Notes: a model not told the origin generated them from the letters alone. Counted from the first letter of the stretch, positions 46,501 through 55,589 are shown. The stretch is DNA of 64,000 nucleotides from Deltaproteobacteria bacterium (GCA_018266075.1 JAFEBB010000013.1:62001-126000), one strand, 5' to 3'. Numbers and translations: made by a program.

Positions 46501-46534
46501 GGCCGCCAACCACCGCGAGGGGTGATCGGCGGCC
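46501..46534 (-). terminator. Hairpin after Hsp20 gene
   Basis: GGCCGCC (46501-46507) pairs with GGCGGCC (46528-46534), with further CACC/GGTG pairing inside. It lies 15 bases past the Hsp20 stop. No U-tract is present, so confidence as an intrinsic terminator is moderate. Confidence 0.45.
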
Positions 46535-46549
46535 ACTGGAAGAGCCGGG

Positions 46550-47020
46550 CTACGCCTTGTTGGCCGCGCCGGTGCTGATGGCGATCTTCTTCGCCTGCAC
46601 TTCGGGCTTCTTGGGGAGCGCGATGGTGAGCACCCCTTCTTTCAGCTCGGCGCGGGCGTGCTCGCCGTCGACGCCTTCGGGCAACGCGAAGCTGCGCGCG
46701 AACGAGCCGAAGCTGCGTTCGTAGGAGTAGGTCGTCTCGCCCTTCTCTTCCTTCTCCTGGTCGCGCTTGCCCTTGACCACCAGCTGGTTGCCCTGGTGGC
46801 TGATCTCGATGTCGCCCTCCTTCACGCCGGGCATGTCGGCCTTGAAGATGAAGCTGTCCTTGGTCTCCTTGATGTCGAACGCTGGCGCGAACGCGGCCGC
46901 GCGAAGCTCCGGCGCACCCACGAGCGGCTCCCAGCGCATCATCTCGCGCATGATCCTGAACGGGTCGTTCTCGTTGAAGAAGGTGGGAAAGCTGCTCGGA
47001 CGGGGAGTGATGTTCGCCAT
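46550..47020 (-). CDS. Hsp20/alpha-crystallin small heat shock protein
   Basis: 156 residues. The alpha-crystallin domain runs from about 45 to 140 with FDIKETKDSFIFKADMPGVK, YSYERSFGSFARSFALPEGV and the AELKEGVLTIALPK signature, flanked by a short N-terminal arm (PFRIMREMMRWEP) and C-terminal tail KKIAIS, a variant of the I-x-I motif. It is an ATP-independent holdase. ATG 47020 has an excellent AAGGAGGAAG ribosome site. No CIRCE element was found upstream; an imperfect inverted repeat around 47050-47075 could be structural. Confidence 0.93.
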   Translation of the reverse strand: MANITPRPSSFPTFFNENDPFRIMREMMRWEPLVGAPELRAAAFAPAFDIKETKDSFIFKADMPGVKEGDIEISHQGNQLVVKGKRDQEKEEKGETTYSYERSFGSFARSFALPEGVDGEHARAELKEGVLTIALPKKPEVQAKKIAISTGAANKA

Positions 47021-47217
47021 GTCTTCCTCCTTGGAAGGGCGTGATCGCCGCAGCACGCTTCAGCAAGCGTCGTGCCCCGCGCGGGCTCGTGAGAACTCGG
47101 GTACTTGTTCAGCACGCGCTGCGCGGCAGGCGCAAGGGATGCGGGCGGGCGTCGACGAGACGCAGGACAGCGCTACGCCTTCCAGCGCATCATCGGGGCA
47201 GCAGCGATGAGGAGCAC

Positions 47218-47628
47218 ATGATCACGGTCGAGCGACGGGTGGGTCAGCTGGTGGAGGCGCGCTTCGACGGCGCCATCACCGTGGCCATGCTCAAGGAGTT
47301 CAGTACCAACCTGGCGCAGATCATCGTCAAGGCGGGCATGCGCCTGGTCTTCGTGGTCGACTTCCGCAACCTGGCGCCCTTCGACTCCACCATCGAAGCG
47401 ATGCTCCTCGGCCAGATGCGCAGCGACAACTTCGCCATCGAGCGGTCGAGCTTCCTGCTGCGGCCGGGCACGCCCGTGTGCACCGAGATGGAGCGCCTGG
47501 CAAAGCTGGCGAAGAACCCCGCGCGGCGCACCTTCACCACCCTCGACGACCTCATGGGCTGGGTGGGCCCGGTGCTGAAGCCGGACGAGGTCAAGCGCGC
47601 CATCGACTTCATGGCCGAGCGCAGCTGA
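47218..47628 (+). CDS. STAS/SpoIIAA-like small protein, unknown
   Basis: 136 residues with an alternating beta-alpha pattern (ITVERRVGQLVEARFDGAIT; MRLVFVVDFRNLAPFDSTIE; FLLRPGTPVCTEMERLAKLA) resembling the SpoIIAA-like/STAS fold seen in many short myxobacterial proteins. No catalytic residues. ATG 47218 follows GAGGAG. It is divergent from the Hsp20 gene with about 200 bp between them, and convergent with the GlsB-like gene. Confidence 0.6.
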   Translation: MITVERRVGQLVEARFDGAITVAMLKEFSTNLAQIIVKAGMRLVFVVDFRNLAPFDSTIEAMLLGQMRSDNFAIERSSFLLRPGTPVCTEMERLAKLAKNPARRTFTTLDDLMGWVGPVLKPDEVKRAIDFMAERS

Positions 47629-47697
47629 GCTGACCTCTTCGGGTTGACGGCCGTCGCCTCGATGGGTCGCGGGGCACCACGCCTGAGAAAACCTCGA

Positions 47698-47727
47698 CCG
47701 CCCACCGCCAGGAGCTGGGGTGGGCGG
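47698..47727. terminator. Bidirectional terminator hairpin
   Basis: CCGCCCACC (47698-47706) pairs perfectly with GGTGGGCGG (47719-47727), loop of 12. It lies between the convergent stops at 47628 and 47747. Confidence 0.6.
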
Positions 47728-47746
47728 AGTCAGTCGTGGCGCCCGC

Positions 47747-48010
47747 TCAGGCGACCGTTCTGCGGGTCCCCATGAAGATCAACCGCAAGAGCAGCACGAA
47801 GACGATCGCGCCGATGATCGCCGGGATGATCTGGATGCCGCCGACGATGGGCCCGAAGTGCAAGAGCGCGCCGCCAATCCACGCGCCCACGAAGCCAACC
47901 ACAATCGAGCCAAATACGCCGCCCGGAATCTTCACGCCGCCAATTCGCTCGCCGAGCGCGCCCACGATGAACGCGACGATGAGCAGCACGATGAAACCAA
48001 GAATCGTCAT
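47747..48010 (-). CDS. GlsB/YeaQ/YmgE-family membrane protein
   Basis: 87 residues with three hydrophobic helices and the family glycine pattern (IVALGERIGG-type GALGERIGGVKIPGGVFGSI, GFVGAWIGGALLHFG, IIPAIIGAIVFVLLLRLI). These small 'transglycosylase-associated' inner-membrane proteins are often stress-induced; function unknown. AGGAGGCGCTC upstream of ATG 48010 is a strong ribosome site. Confidence 0.85.
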   Translation of the reverse strand: MTILGFIVLLIVAFIVGALGERIGGVKIPGGVFGSIVVGFVGAWIGGALLHFGPIVGGIQIIPAIIGAIVFVLLLRLIFMGTRRTVA

Positions 48011-48165
48011 GAGCGCCTCCTAGGCCTCCGAGGCAATCTGCGTCGCGTCCCGGGGGGCCGCTAAGGCTTGCTCGGGCGGCGCGGGGCTCGGGTGCGTGCA
48101 CGCCCCACGTGGCGCTTGGCAGCCCAGTCGCTCATCGAGCGAGCCGCTTAACCAAAAAGTAAAGC

Positions 48166-48390
48166 TCATCGACCCGGTGGCGGCAGGAATGCCTCGGGCG
48201 TGATCACCGTGCCCGCCGGGATGTCGCGATTGGCCACCAGCACGGGGACCAGGTTCCAGCCTCAACCTCGGCAGCGTCTTCGCCTCGCCTCCGCCACCAC
48301 GCGCACCGACACGGCTGCCACCGCGAGCATCGCCGCGACCAGGATGCGCTTTTTCCCGCGAGCGACTTCGAGCTTCCGTTCCGAGCGCAT
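48166..48390 (-). pseudogene. CpaB/SAF-domain (RcpC) N-terminal relic with in-frame stop
   Basis: Reading the minus strand from ATG 48390 gives a basic start, a membrane helix (RILVAAMLAVAAVSVRVVAE), RRRRCRG, then an in-frame TGA at 48264-48262. The same frame resumes as GWNLVPVLVANRDIPAGTVI before TPEAFLPPPGR and a second TGA at 48168-48166. The segment after the internal stop is the SAF-domain opening typical of CpaB/RcpC Flp-pilus proteins. The full protein should be about 250 residues, so this is a truncated, interrupted remnant. No other flp/tad gene lies nearby. Confidence 0.6.
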
Positions 48391-48436
48391 GTCGCTGAAA
48401 CGCGCGCGGCAGGGAATCGGTTCGCCCGAAAAGCAA

Positions 48437-48466
48437 ACGGCCGGCACCCGCGTGGGCACCGGCCGT
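48437..48466 (-). terminator. Intrinsic terminator of gap
   Basis: ACGGCCGG (48437-48444) pairs with CCGGCCGT (48459-48466), with an inner CCC/GGG pair. On the minus strand the stem is followed by TTTGCTTTTC. It lies 38 bases past the gap stop. Confidence 0.7.
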
Positions 48467-48503
48467 CGTGGTCGGCGCTGAGAAGCGCCTCGCACAAGCT
48501 CGA

Positions 48504-49576
<1,073 letters not shown>

Positions 49577-49666
49577 ACGCTTTGCGCTCGCTCAGTCCGA
49601 AACCCCATCCCCCGATCTCACGCGGGGAAGGCGCGTCCGATTTATAATCAAACGGTTAATGACGAT

Positions 49667-50260
49667 TCACGCGGCCGTGCACTCGACGTGCAGCTCGAAC
49701 TCGAGCAAGCCATTGACCACCGGCCGCACCTGCACCCGGTGTCCGCCGTAGCGAAGCACCTTGTGCGCGACCGCCGCGTGGAACGCCGGGGGCGCGAACT
49801 CGCGCTCGTAGCGCAGCACGCCGCGCCGTTCATCCAGCCGCTCGGCCGCGCGCAAACCATAGCTCGTCGCGGCCGCGTAGCCTGCCGGCATCGCGAGCAG
49901 GCGCTCGAGCGGCGGCTTCGAAGCGCCCGCCTCCACCGCGAGCCGCCCGATGAGCGAGCCCAGGAACCGCCGGCACGCGGCCTCGCCCAACCTCTTGGCT
50001 GCCGCTTCGACGCCGCCGCACGGCCCTTCGGCCACGTCCATCGCGTCCCAGTAGAGCTCGAGCCACTCCGCCGCGGGATAGAAGTGCAGCTCCTGGAGCG
50101 CCTGCGGCCCCCAGCGCGACACGAGCCGCGGCATCGCCACATCTCCCGGCGCATGCTGGCCCACCTCGTCGAGCAGCGCGTGGAACACACTGCCTCGAAC
50201 CAGGTCCTTGGGGCCTGTCAGTGAGATGCGCTGCGCCAGCTCGCTTCGGTCGAGAGGCAC
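49667..50260 (-). CDS. DUF2378 (TIGR02265) family protein
   Basis: 197 residues. Matches the Myxococcus paralogous family DUF2378: RGSVFHALLDEVGQ near the start, FYPAAEWLELYWDAMDVAEG, LERLLAMPAGYAAATSYGLR and a C-terminal beta region ending in LEFELHVECTAA. The family is essentially confined to Myxococcales and has no known function. It is divergent from carD with about 170 bp between the starts. Confidence 0.8.
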   Translation of the reverse strand: MPLDRSELAQRISLTGPKDLVRGSVFHALLDEVGQHAPGDVAMPRLVSRWGPQALQELHFYPAAEWLELYWDAMDVAEGPCGGVEAAAKRLGEAACRRFLGSLIGRLAVEAGASKPPLERLLAMPAGYAAATSYGLRAAERLDERRGVLRYEREFAPPAFHAAVAHKVLRYGGHRVQVRPVVNGLLEFELHVECTAA

Positions 50261-50412
50261 GCCCGTCCCCTTCGAACCCCGCCTGGAAAAATCCTATCTG
50301 GACGTTGTGTCTGCTTTCGGTGACTCGGGTCACGCCGGGAAAGCCCGGATCGCGCCAGAAATCTCCGTGCAAGCGCGGCTCGAACTTGCTAAAGGCACTC
50401 ACCTTTTTTGTA

Positions 50413-50432
50413 GGGAGGTTGGCCCCTCCATG
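50413..50432 (+). promoter_or_regulatory. Hairpin sequestering the carD ribosome site
   Basis: The only Shine-Dalgarno (GGAGG, 50414-50418) can pair perfectly with CCTCC (50425-50429) that directly precedes ATG 50430, with a six-base loop. Ribosome access may therefore depend on opening this stem. Confidence 0.45.
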
Positions 50433-51272
50433 GCGGAGCTCGAGCTCGCGGTCGGTGACCGGGTCGTTTACCCGGGTCAGGGCGTGTGCAAGGTCTCGGC
50501 GATCACCGAGAAGATCCTCGCCGGCGAAAAGCTGGTGGTGGTGGCCTTGGCGCGCGAGGAGGACGGCGCGCAGGTGCTGGTGCCGAAGACCAAGATCCAA
50601 AGCGTCGGCGTGCGCAAGCTGGCCGCCAAGGACGACGTGGTGAAGGTCTTCGAGTACCTCAAGGGCGCGTCCGACGACCCGGAGCTGGACTGGAAGGTCC
50701 GCCACCGCGCGCACCAGGACAAGGTCGCGCTGGGTGGGCTCATGGGCCTCGCCGAGGTGGTGAAGAGCCTGCAGATCCTCAGCGAGCTGCGACCGCTGCC
50801 GGCCAAGGAGCGCGAGCGCTACGACAACGCGCGCCACCTGCTCGTCCGCGAGATCGCCATCGCGTTGGACGCGCCCGAGGTGAATGCCGAAGACGCGATC
50901 GACCTGGCGCTCATCCCGCTCGGCGGCGTGAAGAAGCCGCGCGCGGTGCCGCTGGCCGATGCACTCGGTGGCGACGACGATCTCGAGCTGGGCGGCGACC
51001 TCGCCGGCATGGACCTCGGCGACATGAGCGAGCCCGAGGAGCAGGCCGAAGAAGCCGAGGAGGCCGAAGAGGCTGGCGAAGAGGCCGAGGGCGAGGAGGC
51101 GGAGGAGAAGCCCAAGAAGCCCGCCAAGGCTCCGAAGGCGCCCAAGGCCCCGAAGGAGAAGAAGCCCAAGGAGCCCAAGGCCGCCAAGCCTCCCAAGGAG
51201 CCGAAGCCGAAGCCCGCCAAGGAAGCGAAGCCCAAGGCCGCCGCCAAGAAGCCCGCTGCGAAGAAGAAGTAG
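50430..51272 (+). CDS. carD: CarD global transcription regulator
   Basis: 280 residues. Residues 1-165 form the CarD/CdnL RNA-polymerase-interacting domain (AVGDRVVYPGQGVCKVSAIT; REEDGAQVLVPKTKI; LAEVVKSLQILSELRPLPAK; YDNARHLLVREIAIAL), closely resembling M. xanthus CarD. The tail has an acidic stretch (EEQAEEAEEAEEAGEEAEGE) then about 50 residues of Lys/Pro/Ala repeats (KPAKAPKAPKAPKEKKPK). M. xanthus CarD instead has RGRP-type AT-hooks; the basic end here looks like linker histone H1. CarD with CarG controls light-induced carotenoids and fruiting-body genes in M. xanthus. carG follows 12 bp later. Confidence 0.92.
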   Translation: MAELELAVGDRVVYPGQGVCKVSAITEKILAGEKLVVVALAREEDGAQVLVPKTKIQSVGVRKLAAKDDVVKVFEYLKGASDDPELDWKVRHRAHQDKVALGGLMGLAEVVKSLQILSELRPLPAKERERYDNARHLLVREIAIALDAPEVNAEDAIDLALIPLGGVKKPRAVPLADALGGDDDLELGGDLAGMDLGDMSEPEEQAEEAEEAEEAGEEAEGEEAEEKPKKPAKAPKAPKAPKEKKPKEPKAAKPPKEPKPKPAKEAKPKAAAKKPAAKKK

Positions 51273-51284
51273 CCCGAGGAGCCC

Positions 51285-51794
51285 ATGATCCGCCTGGTGA
51301 CCGTCGACGAGCAGGATCCGGCGCACGTGAAGCGCCTCACGAAGGTGCTCTTCGCTGCGTTCGGCGTGGGTGCCGAGCACCAGGGCATGGTGCCGGTTCC
51401 AGCGGGTGTACGCGTGGGCAAGGAGCTCGACGCGCAGAAGCTCATCACCGAGCTCGACGCGGTGAAGACCTTCGCCGACGACAAGCTCTTCTACCTGACC
51501 AGCGAGCCCCTGGCCGCGCGCGAGCTGCCCACCGGCAAGCTGCCGACGCAGGGCTTCGCGCAGTTCTCGGGCGAGCGCGCGCTCGTGTCGTCGGCCGGCC
51601 TCGGCAAGGGCGACGACCAGATCCGAAAGCTGGCCAAGCATGCCGTGCACCAGGCCGGGCACCTCTGGGAGCTGCACCACTGCCTGGATCCCCGCTGCTC
51701 GATGTTCCCGCCCTGGGCTGAGCAGTTCTCGGCCGGCGATCCGCTCCTCTGCTCGTTCTGCCGTGAGAAGAGCGAGAAGGTCATGCAGCGCTGA
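51285..51794 (+). CDS. carG: CarG zinc-binding partner of CarD
   Basis: 169 residues of the archaemetzincin-like fold. The zinc site reads H122-Q-A-G-H126 ... LHHC133 with C138, C156 and C159 (LLCSFCRE). Gln123 replaces the catalytic Glu of true metalloproteases, exactly the change known in M. xanthus CarG, which is a transcription co-factor and not a peptidase. It directly follows carD, as in M. xanthus, and a hairpin after its stop closes the operon. Confidence 0.92.
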   Translation: MIRLVTVDEQDPAHVKRLTKVLFAAFGVGAEHQGMVPVPAGVRVGKELDAQKLITELDAVKTFADDKLFYLTSEPLAARELPTGKLPTQGFAQFSGERALVSSAGLGKGDDQIRKLAKHAVHQAGHLWELHHCLDPRCSMFPPWAEQFSAGDPLLCSFCREKSEKVMQR

Positions 51795-51822
51795 TTCAGT
51801 TCCTGGTTCCTCGTTCCTGGTT

Positions 51823-51843
51823 GGGAGTCCCGAGCGGACTCCC
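51823..51843 (+). terminator. Terminator of carD-carG
   Basis: GGGAGTCC (51823-51830) pairs perfectly with GGACTCCC (51836-51843), five-base loop. A second small stem, TCCCG/CGGGA, follows. There is no U-tract, so it may also be part of the dispersed G-rich element ending at about 51896. Confidence 0.5.
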
Positions 51844-51911
51844 CTCTCCCGCGTAGGACGGGAAAGGGGGCGGGGGATGGGGTTTCGCGGGACGTGGTTG
51901 TAGGACTCGCA

Positions 51912-52838
51912 ATGGCCGACCCCACACCCCAGCCCAAGTCGAGCCCGCTCCTGGCGATCGAGCTGGGGCTCGTGGTGCTCGCGGCGTTGGGCTCGCTCGC
52001 TTACGACCTCACCCTGCCCGGCCGCCTGCCCCACGTGCGCGATCAGCAGGCCGCCGCCGACGCCATCCTCGCGAACGTGGCGACGGGCGATGCCGTGGCC
52101 GTGCTTCCAACCTGGGCCGAGCGCGTGCGCGGCATGGTGCCCGGGGTGCCCTTCATCTCCGCGCCGGATCTGGCCACCGCGGATCTCTCGCGCGTGAAGC
52201 GCTTGTGGCTGGTGGAGCTGCCGAGCCTCCCGCGCGGCGAAGTGCCCAACCGCGAGCGCGAAGCCACCGCGCGCCTCAAGGAAGACGGCGCTGTGCAGTC
52301 GTTCGGCAACGTGCTCCTCAAGCGCTACGTGAACCCGGACTTTCACGAGCCGCTCTTCGACTTCACCCGCGACCTCGGCCGCGCCCACGTGTGGATCGAC
52401 CTGCAGGGCCGGCAGATGGACTGCACGCTCGACGGCACCACGCACCGCTGCGGCCGGGCCGGCAACGTGGCGCACGAGGTCCGCGAGATCGACTTCGCGC
52501 CGTACGATTGCGTGGGCGCGAATCCCGTGGGGCACAACTATCCGCTGATCGTCGACTACCCGGAGGCGACGCTCGGCTCGAAGCTGCACGTCATGGCCGC
52601 GGTGACCGGCGAGATGGGCTGGCGCCACGGTGAAGGCCGCACGCCCGTGGACTTCACCGTCGACATCGACGGCCAGCGCATGGGCGAAATCCACATCCCC
52701 GTGGGCACCGTGCCACCGCAGCGCAGTGAGATCGATACGTCGAAGCTGGATCCGAAGATTCCGCACGACGTCCGCTTCAGCGTGGTGACCGAGAACCCGA
52801 AGGACCGCGAGTTCTGCTTCGATGCCTCCAGCGACTGA
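51912..52838 (+). CDS. Membrane-anchored extracytoplasmic protein, unknown
   Basis: 308 residues. One N-terminal membrane helix (LLAIELGLVVLAALGSLAYD, about 13-32) and a large extracytoplasmic domain. The tail region carries a beta-rich segment (LGSKLHVMAAVTGEMGWRHG; VDFTVDIDGQRMGEIHIPVG) like carbohydrate-binding or Ig-like folds. The arrangement, a helix followed by a short regulatory-looking domain, is typical of accessory proteins paired with polytopic glycosyltransferases; its stop lies inside the next gene by 17 bp. Function unknown. Confidence 0.7.
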   Translation: MADPTPQPKSSPLLAIELGLVVLAALGSLAYDLTLPGRLPHVRDQQAAADAILANVATGDAVAVLPTWAERVRGMVPGVPFISAPDLATADLSRVKRLWLVELPSLPRGEVPNREREATARLKEDGAVQSFGNVLLKRYVNPDFHEPLFDFTRDLGRAHVWIDLQGRQMDCTLDGTTHRCGRAGNVAHEVREIDFAPYDCVGANPVGHNYPLIVDYPEATLGSKLHVMAAVTGEMGWRHGEGRTPVDFTVDIDGQRMGEIHIPVGTVPPQRSEIDTSKLDPKIPHDVRFSVVTENPKDREFCFDASSD

Positions 52839-54531
52839 GCCCGCCCAGAAGCCGGCCGAGGCCGCCAAGCCGTCCGCGCCCGTGAGCGACGCGCGCGCGC
52901 CTTCGCGCGTGGACCTCGCCATCGGCGGCGGGCTCGGCTTCCTCACATTCTTGGGGCTGCTGCTCACCGAGAAGTCCATCGGCGTGCCGCGCGACGAGAG
53001 CTTCTACTTCTCCGCGGGCAGCTCGTACGCGGGCTGGTTCAAGCTCTTGCTCTCGCACCCCGGCGACGCGTTCAGCGACAACGCGCTCACCCGCTATTTC
53101 TCGCAGAACGCCGAGCACCCCGGGCTCATGAAGGAGCTCTTCGGGATCTCACACTGGATCTTCTTCGAGAACCTGCACTGGCTGCGCGAGATCGCCGCGT
53201 ATCGCCTGCCGAGCTTCGTGCTCGCGGGCGTGTTCGCGTTCGTCCTCTACTTGTTCGGCGCGGGCGTGCGCGGGCGCGCGGTGGGCATCTTTGCGGTGCT
53301 CGCGTTCTTCCTCTCGCCGCGAAATTGGTTCCACGCGCACCTGGCGTGCTTCGACTTTCCCATCTGCGCGATGTGGGTCTTCGTGATCTACGCGTACTGG
53401 CGCGCGGAGACCTCGCGGCGCTGGACGATCCTCACTGGCGTCTTCCTCGGGCTCGCGCTCGCCACCAAGCACAACGCGTTCTTCATTCCCGTGGTGCTCG
53501 CGGCGCACTGGATCATCGCGCGCGGCATCTGGATCCTGCGCAAGGGCGGGCCCTCGGCGTTCGTGAAGGCCATTCCGCAGAGCTTCTGGGCGATGGCCGT
53601 GCTCGGGCCGGTGACGCTCTACGTCGCGTGGCCGTATTTGTGGCTGCATCCCATCGATCGCGTCGGGTTCTGGATCGCCTTCCACCTCAACCACGTGCAC
53701 TACGCCTGGTACTACCTGGGCAACCTGATGCGCGAGCCGCCCTTCCCACTCGAGTATCCGTGGGCCGTGACGGCGATGACAGTGCCCATCGCGATCGTCG
53801 TCGCGATGACCACGGGCCTGCTCTCGACCGCATGGAACGCGCTGCGCGGCCTGCCCGTGGCGTGGCGCGAGAAGGCCGAAGGCGTCGACAGCGACACGTG
53901 GCTCTTGCTCATCAACGCCGTCGCGTCGATCGCCATCATCATGCCGCCCACGGTGCCGCACTTTGGCGGCGAGAAGCACTGGATGGCGTCGATGCCGTTC
54001 CTGTGCATCTTCGCGGGCGAGGTGCTCGTGCGCGGCGCCAAGCTGCTCGCGACCAAGCTGCCGCAGCCGCGCGCGTGGATGGGCTTCGCCACCGCCCTGA
54101 TGCTGCTCGTGCTCGCGCCCGCTGTGTGGGGCCTGGTCGACATCGACGGCTACGGCACGAGCTACTACAACGAGCTCGTGGAAGGTCAGGCCGGCGCAGC
54201 CGAGCTCGGCATGCAGCGGCAGTTCTGGAGCAACAACATCTCGGGCGTCCTGCCCTGGCTGAACGCGCACGCGCCGCAGCACGCGCGCGTCTTCTTCCAC
54301 GAGGTCACCGGCGACTCGTACCGCGCGTACGTATCGAACGGCATGCTGCGCGGCGACATCCAGATGAGCGGCCTCGAGCAGGCCGACATCGCGTGCTACC
54401 AGTACCACCAGGAGTTCCGCTTCTGGGAGTACGCCATCTGGACCAACATGCACACGCGCTGGCCCTCGTACGGGCTGTACCTCGACGAGGTGCCGAACAT
54501 CGAGTGCTACGAGCGCGACCGGGCGTTCTGA
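52822..54531 (+). CDS. PMT/ArnT-like (GT39/83) polytopic glycosyltransferase
   Basis: 569 residues with about ten transmembrane helices (for example PSFVLAGVFAFVLYLFGAGV; ALATKHNAFFIPVVLAAHWI). The GT-C acidic motif appears early as IGVPRDESFYF (about 53-63), and lysine/histidine-rich loops (HFGGEKHWMASMPFL) are where lipid-linked donors bind in relatives. The C-terminal 120 residues are a soluble extracytoplasmic domain. Expected to transfer a sugar from a polyprenyl phosphate to protein or lipid at the membrane exterior. It overlaps the upstream gene by 17 bp, so the two are coupled. Precise substrate unknown. Confidence 0.8.
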   Translation: MPPATEPAQKPAEAAKPSAPVSDARAPSRVDLAIGGGLGFLTFLGLLLTEKSIGVPRDESFYFSAGSSYAGWFKLLLSHPGDAFSDNALTRYFSQNAEHPGLMKELFGISHWIFFENLHWLREIAAYRLPSFVLAGVFAFVLYLFGAGVRGRAVGIFAVLAFFLSPRNWFHAHLACFDFPICAMWVFVIYAYWRAETSRRWTILTGVFLGLALATKHNAFFIPVVLAAHWIIARGIWILRKGGPSAFVKAIPQSFWAMAVLGPVTLYVAWPYLWLHPIDRVGFWIAFHLNHVHYAWYYLGNLMREPPFPLEYPWAVTAMTVPIAIVVAMTTGLLSTAWNALRGLPVAWREKAEGVDSDTWLLLINAVASIAIIMPPTVPHFGGEKHWMASMPFLCIFAGEVLVRGAKLLATKLPQPRAWMGFATALMLLVLAPAVWGLVDIDGYGTSYYNELVEGQAGAAELGMQRQFWSNNISGVLPWLNAHAPQHARVFFHEVTGDSYRAYVSNGMLRGDIQMSGLEQADIACYQYHQEFRFWEYAIWTNMHTRWPSYGLYLDEVPNIECYERDRAF

Positions 54532-54534
54532 ACA

Positions 54535-55188
54535 ATGAAACAGAAGTGTTCATATTCTCCGCGCGTGGTCGGCTACTTCCCGCGCGGCGAGCGCCCGCGC
54601 TTGATGGTCGTCGGCGAGGCGCCCGGCCCCCGCGGCGCCAACCGCACCGGCTTTCCCTTCTGGGGCGACGACTCCGGCCTCGACATCTACGGCCTCCTCG
54701 AGGAGTTCGGCCTGCTCGACGCGCCGCTCACGCGCTGGAAGCGCGGCGCCGATCTCTCCGGCACCCAACCGCCTCCGGGGCGCTACACGGTGACCAACGC
54801 GTGTCCGCAGATGCCGCTCTTGCCCAACGGCGACTTCTGCGCGCCGCCGGTGGAGCGGCTCGAGGAGGAGTCGGCGCGGATCGCGGAGGAGCTCGAGGCG
54901 CTGCGGCCGCACGCGGTGCTCGCGTGTGGGAAGGCAGCGGCGTTCACGCTCGCGCGCGCCTCGGCGCGGCTGGGCGTTCCGCCGCCGGAGCCGCTCGCAG
55001 GCACGCTGCCCGCGCTCAAGCTCACCGATGCGATGAAGGATCTGCTCGCGCCGCACCACGCGTGGACCATCGCCCACGCGCGCGCCTTCGTGACCTGCCA
55101 TCCCGCGCGCGGCCAGTGGCGGCCCCAGACGCCGACCGGGAAGCTGCACACGCAGATCGTCGCTGAGCTGCGCCGCGCGATCGCCTAG
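54535..55188 (+). CDS. Uracil-DNA glycosylase-fold protein
   Basis: 217 residues. Motif A VVGEAPGPRGANRTGFPFWG and the C-terminal HPAR (about residue 190) place it in the UDG superfamily, near families 4 to 6. The four Fe-S cysteines of family 4 are not in the usual arrangement (C5, C89, C101, C122 and C186 are scattered). The Trp-rich WGDDSGLDIYGLLEEFG region is intact. It may remove deaminated or damaged bases, or bind DNA without catalysis. ATG 54535 follows the glycosyltransferase stop by three bases. Confidence 0.78.
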   Translation: MKQKCSYSPRVVGYFPRGERPRLMVVGEAPGPRGANRTGFPFWGDDSGLDIYGLLEEFGLLDAPLTRWKRGADLSGTQPPPGRYTVTNACPQMPLLPNGDFCAPPVERLEEESARIAEELEALRPHAVLACGKAAAFTLARASARLGVPPPEPLAGTLPALKLTDAMKDLLAPHHAWTIAHARAFVTCHPARGQWRPQTPTGKLHTQIVAELRRAIA

Positions 55189-55241
55189 CGCTCAGGTGTT
55201 GTGCTGGATGACGTCGACGACCCCGTTGCTCCTGCTCGGGC

Positions 55242-55589
55242 CTACTTGAACCGCGTGACGCGGCCGTCCTGCGCGAGCTCCTTGAGCTGCGCGGCGCCGA
55301 GCGAGTCGATCTTCATCTTCAGCCGGCGGGCCTTGGCGTAGTGGTTCTGGCACATGCCCTTGGCCACCGACTTGCGCGGGCAGCTCGGCACCTTGCAGCC
55401 TGCACCGCCCGTGGCCGAAGGCGGACGGCCGCGGCGGCCCTTCGCAGCCGAAGACGGCGTCGAGAGGTGCCCGCGATCGATGCCCTGGGTGAAGGCCTGG
55501 GTGAAGGCCTCGCCGAGCGCCTGGCCGAGTTGGGCGCCGATGCTTTGGATGGCGGACTGGAAGGCGTCGAGCTTGCGGGGGCGGGCCAT
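55242..55589 (-). CDS. Small basic Cys-rich DNA-binding-like protein
   Basis: 115 residues. N-terminal helix (FQSAIQSIGAQLGQALGEAF), then an AT-hook-like RRGRPPS, then a zinc-finger-like cluster CKVPSCPRKSVAKGMCQNHY and a basic stretch KARRLKMKID. The C-x4-C ... C-x2-H pattern and AT-hook suggest nucleic-acid binding, as in several small myxobacterial proteins, but no named family applies. ATG 55589 is used; a GTG two codons earlier is open. Confidence 0.65.
   Translation of the reverse strand: MARPRKLDAFQSAIQSIGAQLGQALGEAFTQAFTQGIDRGHLSTPSSAAKGRRGRPPSATGGAGCKVPSCPRKSVAKGMCQNHYAKARRLKMKIDSLGAAQLKELAQDGRVTRFK

Noticed and set aside
47050-47075. CIRCE or sigma32 promoter for Hsp20
   Set aside because: The inverted repeat CGCTT-CAGC-AAGCG does not match TTAGCACTC-N9-GAGTGCTAA, and no CTTGAAA/CCCCAT pair was found.
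48262-48264. Selenocysteine codon in the CpaB-like remnant
   Set aside because: The frame ends soon after and the rest of the domain is missing; no SECIS-like hairpin was evident. Decay is simpler.
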